Positions 1 through 6,340 of a stretch of DNA of 12,078 nucleotides are shown here, piece after piece (within the stretch, counting starts at the first letter, position 1; every line of letters starts with the position of its first letter). Under the pieces are notes generated by a model. The model was not told the DNA's origin, did not search any database, and saw only the letters and a program-made list of their open reading frames with translations. The translations under genes were made by a program, and so were the position numbers. This stretch comes from Kiritimatiellia bacterium (lineage in GTDB: Bacteria; Verrucomicrobiota; Kiritimatiellia; RFP12; UBA1067), in the NCBI GenBank assembly GCA_017405115.1, contig JAFRBA010000014.1:1-12078 (forward strand), written 5' to 3'.

Positions 1-2
1 AG

Positions 3-1574
3 ATGCGTCCGGGCGGAGAGGTGTCGGCGGCCGAGCTCGAGGCTCGTCGCAAGGCGCATGCGGCGTGGTCTCCCGAAAGCTTTGCCGTGGAGCCGGCGGA
101 GGGGAAGAAGCGCTTTCACGACTTCGACCTGCCGTCGGAGGTGATGCACGGAATCGCCGACCTCGGGTTCAAGTACTGCACCGAGATACAGGCGCTCTCG
201 CTTGAGCAGGCGCTGGCCGGCAAGAACATCGCGGGCAAGGCGCAGACGGGGTCCGGCAAGACCGCCGCGTTCCTCGTGGCGATACTTACGCGCTACCTTC
301 GCTCGCCGGAGAACCGGGCGAAGACGGGCGGCTGCCCGCGGGCGCTGGTGATAGCACCGACCCGCGAGCTGGTCATACAGATCTGCAAGGACGCGGACGC
401 CATCGGCAAGTACTGCGACCTCAGGTCGCTGGCGATCTACGGCGGCATGGACTACGACAGGCAGAAGCGCGAGGTGCTGTCCGCGCCGGTCGACCTGCTC
501 GTGGCGACCCCGGGGCGCCTCCTGGACTACGTCAAGAGCCGCGTCGTCGACCTGTCCAAGGTCGACACCCTGGTCATCGACGAGGCGGACCGCATGCTCG
601 ACATGGGCTTCATCCCGGACGTGCGGCGCATAATGAGCAGGCTGCCTCCGAAGGAAAAGCGCACCACGATGCTCTATTCGGCCACGCTCGACGACACGGT
701 GATGCGGCTTGCGATGAACTGGATGGAGAAGCCGTACAAGGCCGAGGTCGAGAGCGAGACCAACGCGACCGACACGGTGAAGCAGGTCGTGTACGTGATC
801 CGCGCCGAGGACAAGTTCAAGGTGCTCTTCAACCACGTCGCGCTCCATCCCGACGCGCGCACCCTCGTGTTCTGCAACAGGAAGTCCACTACTGAGGACG
901 TCTACGAGTCGCTCAGGATACGCGGCGTCTCCGTGGAGATGCTCTCGGGCGACGTGAACCAGAACAAGAGGCTCAAGGTCCTGGACCAGTTCCGCGACGG
1001 CGAGATCAAGGTGGTCGTGGCGACCGACGTGGCCGGGCGCGGCATCGACATAAAGGGCCTTTCGTACGTGGTGAACTTCGACTTCCCGTACGAGGCCGAG
1101 GACTACGTGCACCGCATCGGACGCACAGGCCGGGCCGGTTCGACGGGTGTCGCGATTTCATTCGCGGACGAGTTCGAGAGCTGCCAGATTCCCGACATCG
1201 AGAAGTACATCAACGAACCCCTCAAGTGCACGGTCATCCCCCCGGACGACCCTCTTCTGCGCGAGCTGCCGGCCCGCGGCACCCGCCTCGGCAAGGTCGA
1301 CGCGGCGGCAAAGGCCGAGGTCGACGCCAGGGAGGCCGTGGGCGAGGCCGAGATCGCGGCGGCGGCGGCGGTTACCGGCATCGCTGGAGGACCTGCCAAC
1401 GCCGAGACGGCGGACGGCAAGCCCGCCCGCCTGCGTGTGGACGACATACCTCCGAGACCAACGCCTTCCTTCGAGAACGCGCTCGATCCAAAGGCACCTC
1501 CGCCCGACGAGTCGGACATATATTCCAAGCCCGTCGAGCAGAAGTCTAAGCTCGAGGAGTTTACAATTTCGTAA
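3..1574 (+). CDS. RhlB-like DEAD-box ATP-dependent RNA helicase (5' end uncertain)
   Basis: ATP-driven RNA unwinding or remodelling enzyme, cytoplasmic, probably acting in RNA decay or ribosome assembly. The full DEAD-box motif set is visible, numbering from the ATG at base 3: Q motif (F41, Q63), motif I AQTGSGKT 80-87, Ia PTREL 119-123, Ib TPGR 169-172, II DEAD 193-196, III SAT 226-228, V ATDVAGRGID 340-349 and VI HRIGRTGRAG 370-379. The GFxxCTxIQALSL segment, the SGDVxQxKRLxxLDxF segment and the IPDIEKYI end resemble E. coli RhlB more than CsdA or RhlE. Beyond about residue 415 there is a roughly 110-residue tail, alanine-rich at 434-470 and then proline-rich and acidic, probably disordered. 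The window begins two bases before this ATG, so the true start may lie upstream; about 40 residues precede the Q motif, more than in E. coli RhlB. Helicase identity is certain; the RhlB subgroup is likely. Confidence 0.93.
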   Translation: MRPGGEVSAAELEARRKAHAAWSPESFAVEPAEGKKRFHDFDLPSEVMHGIADLGFKYCTEIQALSLEQALAGKNIAGKAQTGSGKTAAFLVAILTRYLRSPENRAKTGGCPRALVIAPTRELVIQICKDADAIGKYCDLRSLAIYGGMDYDRQKREVLSAPVDLLVATPGRLLDYVKSRVVDLSKVDTLVIDEADRMLDMGFIPDVRRIMSRLPPKEKRTTMLYSATLDDTVMRLAMNWMEKPYKAEVESETNATDTVKQVVYVIRAEDKFKVLFNHVALHPDARTLVFCNRKSTTEDVYESLRIRGVSVEMLSGDVNQNKRLKVLDQFRDGEIKVVVATDVAGRGIDIKGLSYVVNFDFPYEAEDYVHRIGRTGRAGSTGVAISFADEFESCQIPDIEKYINEPLKCTVIPPDDPLLRELPARGTRLGKVDAAAKAEVDAREAVGEAEIAAAAAVTGIAGGPANAETADGKPARLRVDDIPPRPTPSFENALDPKAPPPDESDIYSKPVEQKSKLEEFTIS

Positions 1575-1608
1575 CCCGTTTACAGATGCGATTACATTCA
1601 ATGTAATC
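1561..1608. promoter_or_regulatory. Paired TTAC..GTAA dyads, candidate enhancer-type binding sites upstream of gdhA
   Basis: Two inverted repeats share TTAC/GTAA arms. The first is TTAC-N6-GTAA at 1561-1574, overlapping the helicase stop codon. The second is the perfect 19-base dyad GATTACAT-TCA-ATGTAATC at 1590-1608. Their centres (1567.5 and 1599) are 31.5 bp apart, three turns of B-DNA, so both would face the same side of the helix. An extra TTTACA half-site lies at 1579-1584. Relative to the start predicted for the sigma-54 promoter (about 1677), the centres lie near -109 and -78, within the usual range for bacterial enhancer-binding protein sites. The right-hand dyad is followed by TTTT and could instead form a small terminator hairpin. 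The protein that binds is not shown by the sequence. Confidence 0.45.
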
Positions 1609-1614
1609 TTTTCT

Positions 1615-1663
1615 GCATGAAGGCGAGCGGAATGGCGCTCGCCTTCATGCTGGCATGGTTTTT
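1615..1663 (+). terminator. Perfect 15-bp stem-loop after the helicase gene, probable transcription terminator
   Basis: The arms 1615-1629 (GCATGAAGGCGAGCG) and 1636-1650 pair perfectly over 15 bp around a 6-nt loop (GAATGG). A run of five T follows at 1659-1663, but it begins 8 nt after the stem rather than immediately, so this is not a textbook intrinsic terminator. Its position 40 nt after the helicase stop and before an independent promoter supports a terminator or mRNA 3'-end role. The last stem base is also the first core base of the sigma-54 promoter, and the T run forms part of that promoter's spacer and -12 box. Confidence 0.65.
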
Positions 1664-1669
1664 GCTAGT
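1646..1669 (+). promoter_or_regulatory. Sigma-54 (RpoN) -24/-12 promoter of gdhA
   Basis: The 17 bases at 1650-1666 read CTGGCATGGTTTTTGCT, against the published sigma-54 consensus YTGGCACG-N4-TTGCW. Twelve of 13 core positions match; the only mismatch is T for C at 1656. The flanking weakly conserved bases also fit (purines at 1647 and 1649, T at 1669). The invariant GG (1652-1653) and GC (1664-1665) have the required 10-nt spacing. The predicted start is A1677, giving a 46-nt leader before gdhA. The leader begins with a possible small stem (AAAGC 1677-1681 with GCTTT 1697-1701) and ends in a ribosome binding site. No convincing -35/-10 pair is seen: TTGAAA at 1669 has no good -10 partner. 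Candidate enhancer dyads lie upstream and an activator gene lies downstream. Confidence 0.72.
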
Positions 1670-1722
1670 TGAAACTAAAGCCTTAGCGCATACGCAGCTT
1701 TTAGGTAGAAAGGAAAAAACGA

Positions 1723-3096
1723 ATGAACAAATACGTCAAAAGGGTAATCGAGGACGTCCGGGCAAAGAACGCCGACCAGTCTGAGTTTCTTCAGGCTGTG
1801 GAGGAGGTGCTGACGACTCTCGCGCCCGTGCTGGACAAGAACCCGCAGTACGAGGAGAACGCGATCCTCGAGCGGATGGTGCTTCCGGAGCGCACCATCA
1901 TCTTCCGCGTGCCGTGGGTGGACGACAAGGGGATTGTCCGCGTCAATCGCGGCTATCGCATCCAGTTCAACTCCGCGATTGGTCCGTACAAGGGCGGTCT
2001 CCGCTTCGATCCGTCGGTCAACCTCTCGGTGCTGAAGTTCCTCGCGTTCGAGCAGGTTTTCAAGAACTCGCTGACCACGCTGCCTATGGGCGGCGGCAAG
2101 GGCGGCAGCGACTTCAACCCCAAGCAGAGCCCGCACACGCCCGGCCGTCGCTGCAGCGACGCCGAGGTGATGCGCTTCTGCCAGAGCTTCATGACCGCGC
2201 TCTACCACTATATCGGCCCCGACACGGACGTGCCGGCGGGCGACATGAACGTGGGCGGGCGCGAGATCGGCTATCTGTTCGGCCAGTACAAGCGCCTGGC
2301 GAACGAGTGGACCGGCGTGCTCACGGGCAAGGGGCTGTCGTTCGGCGGCTCGCTGATTCGCCCCGAGGCCACCGGCTACGGCGACGTCTACTTCGCCGAG
2401 AACATGCTCGCCAAGCGCGGCGAGACGCTCGAGGGCAAGAGGTGCGTCGTGTCGGGGTCCGGCAACGTCGCGTCCTTCGCGGCGGAGAAGCTGATCCAGC
2501 TCGGCGCGACCGTCCTCACCCTCTCCGACCGCTCCGGCGCGATCTACGCGAAGGACGGCATCTCCGCGGAGATGCTGAAGGACATCATGTACCTCAAGAA
2601 CGTGCAGCGCGGCGAGTTCGCCGACTTCGCGAAGAAGACGAAGGGCGTGGCGTTCTTCAAGGGCGCGAACAGCTGGAAGCTGGCCGACAAGGTCGACTGC
2701 GCCTTCCCCTGCGCCCGCCAGAACGAGCTCGACGGCAAGGACGCGGAGTACCTGGTCAAGCACGGGTGCAAGCTCGTTGGCGAGGGCGCGAACATGCCCT
2801 CCACGCCGGAGGCGGTCTCGGCGTTCCTCAAGGCGCGCGTCATGTTCTCGCCCGGCAAGGCGTCGAACGCCGGCGGCGTGGCGACTTCGGGCCTGGAGAT
2901 GTCGCAGAACTCGGAGCGCGTCAGCTGGACGCGCGACGAGGTCGACGCGAAGCTCCGCGGGATCATGAAGGCCATCCACGACAACGCGTGGGAGGCCGCG
3001 GCGCGCTACGGCAAGAAGGGCAACTACGTCGTCGGCGCGAACATCGCGGGCTTCACGAAGGTGGCCGACGCGATGGTGGCCCAGGGCATCGTCTGA
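1723..3096 (+). CDS. gdhA: NADP-type glutamate dehydrogenase
   Basis: Cytoplasmic hexameric enzyme that makes glutamate from 2-oxoglutarate and ammonium using NADPH. The product is 457 residues (the family is usually about 445-450) and aligns closely by eye with E. coli GdhA. Visible features are the substrate-site region GPYKGGLRF (85-94), the catalytic lysine in PMGGGKGG (K126), DTDVPAGDMNVGGREIG (167-183), GKGLSFGGS (202-210), the Rossmann loop GSGNVA (245-250), CARQNELD and the C-terminal NIAGFTKVADAM. About eight extra residues, with a QSPHTPGRRC segment at 135-144, lie between SDFNPK and SDAEVMRFCQ compared with E. coli. The ATG start is supported by AAAGGA at 1709-1714, 8 nt upstream. 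It stands alone behind a near-consensus sigma-54 promoter and is followed after 54 nt by a sigma-54 activator gene, so nitrogen-responsive control is likely. NADP rather than NAD use is inferred from similarity to E. coli GdhA. Confidence 0.97.
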   Translation: MNKYVKRVIEDVRAKNADQSEFLQAVEEVLTTLAPVLDKNPQYEENAILERMVLPERTIIFRVPWVDDKGIVRVNRGYRIQFNSAIGPYKGGLRFDPSVNLSVLKFLAFEQVFKNSLTTLPMGGGKGGSDFNPKQSPHTPGRRCSDAEVMRFCQSFMTALYHYIGPDTDVPAGDMNVGGREIGYLFGQYKRLANEWTGVLTGKGLSFGGSLIRPEATGYGDVYFAENMLAKRGETLEGKRCVVSGSGNVASFAAEKLIQLGATVLTLSDRSGAIYAKDGISAEMLKDIMYLKNVQRGEFADFAKKTKGVAFFKGANSWKLADKVDCAFPCARQNELDGKDAEYLVKHGCKLVGEGANMPSTPEAVSAFLKARVMFSPGKASNAGGVATSGLEMSQNSERVSWTRDEVDAKLRGIMKAIHDNAWEAAARYGKKGNYVVGANIAGFTKVADAMVAQGIV

Positions 3097-3102
3097 CGGG
3101 GC

Positions 3103-3119
3103 CTGGCGGGTTCGTTGCG
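3103..3119 (+). promoter_or_regulatory. Weak second sigma-54-like element upstream of the activator gene
   Basis: CTGGCGGGTTCGTTGCG has GG (3105-3106) and GC (3117-3118) 10 nt apart and intact TGGC and TTGC boxes, matching 10 of 13 core positions. It lacks the CAC part of the -24 box and the A/T after TTGC. The start would be near 3130, leaving a leader of about 21 nt with no clear ribosome binding site. Its TTGCGG also serves as the possible -35 of the sigma-70 promoter described separately. In GC-rich DNA such a match can arise by chance, so this is only a candidate for autoregulation. Confidence 0.28.
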
Positions 3120-3144
3120 GGCCGGCCGGCGGTTTTGGTATAAT
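3115..3144 (+). promoter_or_regulatory. Sigma-70-type extended -10 promoter of the activator gene, apparently leaderless
   Basis: A perfect extended -10, TGG-TATAAT, occupies 3136-3144. TTGCGG at 3115-3120 is a possible weak -35 with an 18-nt spacer. Only six bases separate TATAAT from the ATG at 3151, so the expected transcription start is the A of the start codon or very close to it. No Shine-Dalgarno could fit in such a transcript. The palindrome GCCGGCCGGC at 3121-3130 lies in the spacer. Confidence 0.72.
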
Positions 3145-3150
3145 CAGGCC

Positions 3151-4689
3151 ATGCGAGAAGCGGCACAGCCCGAACTTGAGGTGCTCAGGGAGGTGACGAC
3201 CGCAGTCGTGCGCGAGCGCGACGTGCGGCGCCTCCTCGAGCGCGTCATCGACATCCTCGGCCGGCGGATGGGGATGCTCCGTGGCACGTTCACGATTCTG
3301 GAGGGCGACGAGCTCCGCATCGAGGCGTCGTCGCGCGGGCTGAACGCCGAGGAAAGGGCGCTGGGCCGCTACCACCTCGGCGAGGGCATAACAGGCCTGG
3401 TCGCGAAGACGGGCAAGCCCGAGATCGTGCTGGACGTCCGCAAGGACCGCCGGTTCCTGAACCGCACCAAGTCGCGCGCCATCGACGAGGCGCTTTCATT
3501 CATCTGCGTGCCGCTCATACGCAACGGCGACGTGATCGGCACGCTCTCGGCCGACCGCGAGATGCGCGGCGAGACGACGTCCCTCGCCAAGGACGTCGCC
3601 CTGCTGGAGATCATCGCGAACCTGGTCGGCGAGGCCGCCGCGGTCCTCCGCGAGGAGTGCGCCGAGCGCGACGCCCTGAAGGACGAGAACCGCAGGCTGC
3701 GCGGGCTGATGTCCAACGGCAACCCGGGCAGGATGATCGGCGAGTGCCTGGAGATGCGGGCGGTCTACGAGCAGATAAGGCAGGTGGCCGCGAGCGAGGC
3801 CACCGTGCTCGTGCGCGGCGCGAGCGGCACCGGCAAGGAGCTCGTCGCGCAGGCGATACACTCGCTCTCGGAGCGGCGCGACCGCCCGTTCGTCGCGCTC
3901 AACTGCGCGGCGCTCCCCGAGGCCCTTGTGGAGTCCGAGCTCTTCGGCCACGAGAAGGGGGCCTTCACCGACGCGCGCGAACGCCGCATAGGGCGCGCCG
4001 AGGCGGCGGACGGCGGAACCCTCTTCCTCGACGAGATAGGCGACCTGTCGCTCACGGTGCAGGTGAAGCTGCTGCGGTTCCTGCAGGAGCGCACGTTCTC
4101 GCGCGTGGGCTCCAACGAGGTGCGCAGGAGCGACGTGAGGTTCATCGCGGCGACAAGCCGCGACCTCGAGGACCTGATGGCGAAGAAGCTGTTCAGGGAG
4201 GACCTCTACTACCGGCTCTCCGTGTTCCCGATAGCCATGCCGGACCTCAAGGACCGCGGCGGCGACATCGTGCTCCTTGCCCACCACTTCCTCTCGCGCA
4301 TGAACGTGAAGTACGGCCGGCGCATAGCGCGCATATCGGCGCCGGCGCTCAACATGCTGCAGAGCTACGCGTGGCCGGGCAACGTGCGCGAGCTCGAGAA
4401 CTGCATGGAGCGCGCGGTGCTCACGGCGAAGGACGACGTGGTGCACGGCTACAACCTTCCGCAGGCGGTCCAGGGCGACGAGCCCGCCGAGGACCCCTAC
4501 GACGACGGCCGTGTGCTGACGCTCGCCGAGCAGCTCGCCGACGCGGAGCGCCGCATCCTGCGCGCGGCGATCACGCGCCACAAGGGGAATCGCGCCGCCG
4601 CCGGACGCGAGCTCGGCGTCAGCTCGCGCATGATGAACTACAAGCTCGGAAGGCTCGGCATAATCGACTTCGGGAGGCCTGCCAGGTGA
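3151..4689 (+). CDS. Sigma-54-dependent activator, GAF-AAA+-Fis (NifA-like), GAFTDA variant
   Basis: Enhancer-binding transcription activator that uses ATP to remodel sigma-54 RNA polymerase. From the ATG at 3151 it is 512 residues. A GAF sensor domain spans about 18-168, followed by a coiled linker at 170-187 and the AAA+ domain at 192-425: Walker A GASGTGKE (223-230), sigma-54-contact loop GAFTDA (270-275) in place of GAFTGA, Walker B LFLDEIG (291-297), and WPGNVREL (408-415). A Fis-type helix-turn-helix lies at about 465-503. This is the NifA/NorR/FhlA layout with no receiver domain, so it probably senses a ligand rather than a phosphate; the ligand cannot be read from the sequence. A TTG at 3115 would add 12 residues but overlaps the promoter, so the ATG is preferred. 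The stop overlaps the guaA start (GTGA). A sigma-54 promoter lies upstream of the preceding gene gdhA, making gdhA the first candidate target. Confidence 0.93.
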   Translation: MREAAQPELEVLREVTTAVVRERDVRRLLERVIDILGRRMGMLRGTFTILEGDELRIEASSRGLNAEERALGRYHLGEGITGLVAKTGKPEIVLDVRKDRRFLNRTKSRAIDEALSFICVPLIRNGDVIGTLSADREMRGETTSLAKDVALLEIIANLVGEAAAVLREECAERDALKDENRRLRGLMSNGNPGRMIGECLEMRAVYEQIRQVAASEATVLVRGASGTGKELVAQAIHSLSERRDRPFVALNCAALPEALVESELFGHEKGAFTDARERRIGRAEAADGGTLFLDEIGDLSLTVQVKLLRFLQERTFSRVGSNEVRRSDVRFIAATSRDLEDLMAKKLFREDLYYRLSVFPIAMPDLKDRGGDIVLLAHHFLSRMNVKYGRRIARISAPALNMLQSYAWPGNVRELENCMERAVLTAKDDVVHGYNLPQAVQGDEPAEDPYDDGRVLTLAEQLADAERRILRAAITRHKGNRAAAGRELGVSSRMMNYKLGRLGIIDFGRPAR

Positions 4690-6224
4690 GCGAGCGCATA
4701 GTCGTACTCGACTACGGGTCACAGTACACGCAGCTGATCGCGCGGCGCATCCGCGAGCGCCACGTCTACTCCGAGATAGTCCGGTGCGACACCACTGCCG
4801 CGGAGCTCGCCGCGGACCCGCCGAGCGGCGTCATTCTCTCGGGCGGACCCAACAGCGTCTTCGAGGAGGGCGCGCCAACCGTAGACCCCGCCATCTTCGA
4901 GATGGGCGTGCCGGTGCTGGGCATATGCTACGGTATGCAGCTGATGAGCCACGTGCTCGGCGGCAGGGTCGTGCCGGGCGCGGAGCGCGAGTACGGCAAG
5001 ATGCCGATCGAGGTGATGCCCGGCAACCCGCTCTTCGACGGGGTGCCCTCCACGATAACGGCGTGGATGAGCCACGGCGACCGCGTCGAGGCCATGCCGG
5101 CGAACTTCGAGCGCGGCGCTGTCTCGGCCACGTGCCCGTTCGCGGCGATGTTCGACAACTCCCAGCGACTGTACGCGCTCCAGTTCCACCCCGAGGTCGT
5201 GCACACGCAGTACGGCAGCGACATCCTCGCGAACTTCGTGTTCAAGGTGTGCGGATGCACGGGCAGCTGGCAGCTCACGACATGGGTGGAGGACACCGTC
5301 GCGCGCATGCGCGAGCGCATAGGGGACGACGAGGTGGTCCTCGGCCTCTCCGGCGGAGTCGACTCGTCCGTCGTCGCAGTCCTGCTGAACAAGGCGATAG
5401 GGCGCCGCCTGCACTGCATATTCGTCGACAACGGACTTCTGCGCTACCGCGAGGCGGAGCAGGTCGAGGAGATGTTCATGAAGAACCTCGGGCTCGACCT
5501 CACGGTCGTGCACGAGGAGCGGCGCTTCTACGACGCGCTGAAGGGCCTCGACGACCCTGAGGCGAAGCGCAAGGCGATAGGGAAGAACTTCATCGACGTG
5601 TTCGCCGAGGAGGCGCGCCGCTTCCGCCACTGCCGCTACCTGGCGCAGGGCACGATCTACCCGGACGTCATCGAGAGCCGCAGCCCGCGCAAGGGCCCGA
5701 GCCAGACGATAAAGAGCCACCACAACGTCGGAGGCCTGCCGGACGACCTGAAGTTCGAGCTCGTCGAGCCGCTGTGCGAGCTCTTCAAGGACGAGGTGCG
5801 CGCGGTGGGCCGCGTGCTCGGCATGGCGGACGAGCTCCTCGACCGACAGCCGTTCCCGGGCCCGGGCCTCGGCGTTCGCATCCTCGGCGAGGTGACGGAG
5901 GAGAAGGTCCGCCTCCTCCAGCTCGCGGACGTGCGGGTGCAGGAGGAGATACGCAAGCTGCCGGACTACAAGACCATCTGGCAGACGTTCGCGGTTCTGC
6001 TGCCATGCAGGTCCGTCGGCGTCATGGGCGACCAGCGCACGTACGAGTACACCTGTGCGATACGCAGCGTGAACTCGCTGGACGCTATGACCGCGGACTG
6101 GACTCGCATCCCGTACGACGTGCTCGCGCGGATGTCCAACCGGATCATCAACGAGGTGCGCGGCATAAACCGCGTCGTGTACGACATATCCTCCAAGCCT
6201 CCTGCCACGATTGAGTGGGAGTGA
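4686..6224 (+). CDS. guaA: GMP synthase (glutamine-hydrolysing)
   Basis: Converts XMP, glutamine and ATP to GMP, the last step of guanine nucleotide synthesis, in the cytoplasm. The 512 residues match the usual length. The class I glutamine amidotransferase domain (about 1-190) has LSGGPNS (51-57), the nucleophile C81 in GICYGMQ, and H168/E170 in FHPE. The ATP pyrophosphatase domain has the P-loop LSGGVDSS (221-228), and the dimerisation domain ends in the canonical IxSKPPxTIEWE. The GTG start at 4686 overlaps the activator's TGA and is preceded by GGGAGG (4672-4677) at 8-nt spacing. The family normally begins right at this conserved IVVLDYGSQY segment, which fixes the start. Overlap with the activator suggests translational coupling. 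CATAAT at 4659 is too weak to call as an internal promoter. guaB is not in the window. Confidence 0.98.
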   Translation: MSERIVVLDYGSQYTQLIARRIRERHVYSEIVRCDTTAAELAADPPSGVILSGGPNSVFEEGAPTVDPAIFEMGVPVLGICYGMQLMSHVLGGRVVPGAEREYGKMPIEVMPGNPLFDGVPSTITAWMSHGDRVEAMPANFERGAVSATCPFAAMFDNSQRLYALQFHPEVVHTQYGSDILANFVFKVCGCTGSWQLTTWVEDTVARMRERIGDDEVVLGLSGGVDSSVVAVLLNKAIGRRLHCIFVDNGLLRYREAEQVEEMFMKNLGLDLTVVHEERRFYDALKGLDDPEAKRKAIGKNFIDVFAEEARRFRHCRYLAQGTIYPDVIESRSPRKGPSQTIKSHHNVGGLPDDLKFELVEPLCELFKDEVRAVGRVLGMADELLDRQPFPGPGLGVRILGEVTEEKVRLLQLADVRVQEEIRKLPDYKTIWQTFAVLLPCRSVGVMGDQRTYEYTCAIRSVNSLDAMTADWTRIPYDVLARMSNRIINEVRGINRVVYDISSKPPATIEWE

Positions 6225-6267
6225 ATCCGCCGCGGAACGTGGCACCGCCGAAATTCCTCTCGCTTCT

Positions 6268-6307
6268 TCCACCCCTCCACTCTTCCACCTTTCCACTTCT
6301 CCACTTT
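6268..6307. repeat. Octamer tandem repeat, five units of TCCACYYY
   Basis: TCCAC recurs at 6268, 6276, 6284, 6292 and 6300, an exact 8-bp period, with variable pyrimidines filling positions 6-8 (CCC, TCT, CTT, TTC, TTT). The pyrimidine-only character extends on either side to about 6255-6320. On the minus strand it reads as GTGGA units. Eight bases is not a codon multiple, so it is a non-coding microsatellite-like array. It lies in the 132-nt gap between guaA and the FtsB-like gene, just before that gene's promoter. The rest of the gap shows no strong hairpin; a T8 run (6334-6341) leads into the -10. Confidence 0.85.
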
Positions 6308-6340
6308 CTTTTTCCCCATCCCCACGCGGAGGCTTTTTTT

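Noticed and set aside
3115..3150. TTG start at 3115 for the activator gene
   Set aside because: The 12 extra residues would be encoded by promoter sequence (TTGCGG and TATAAT), and no ribosome binding site precedes the TTG; ATG at 3151 is better.
1675..3375. Long minus-strand open frame opposite gdhA (566 codons)
   Set aside because: The + strand carries an unmistakable gdhA; the antisense translation is rich in H, R, A, V and L as expected from GC-skewed codons read backwards and has no family motifs.
4659..4664. CATAAT as a possible internal promoter for guaA
   Set aside because: No TG extension or plausible -35 stands out, and the bases are explained by codons of the activator; a ribosome binding site suited to coupled translation follows.
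6240..6254. TGGCAC at 6240-6245, a possible sigma-54 -24 box before the FtsB-like gene
   Set aside because: The position 10 nt after GG reads AT rather than GC, so there is no -12 element.
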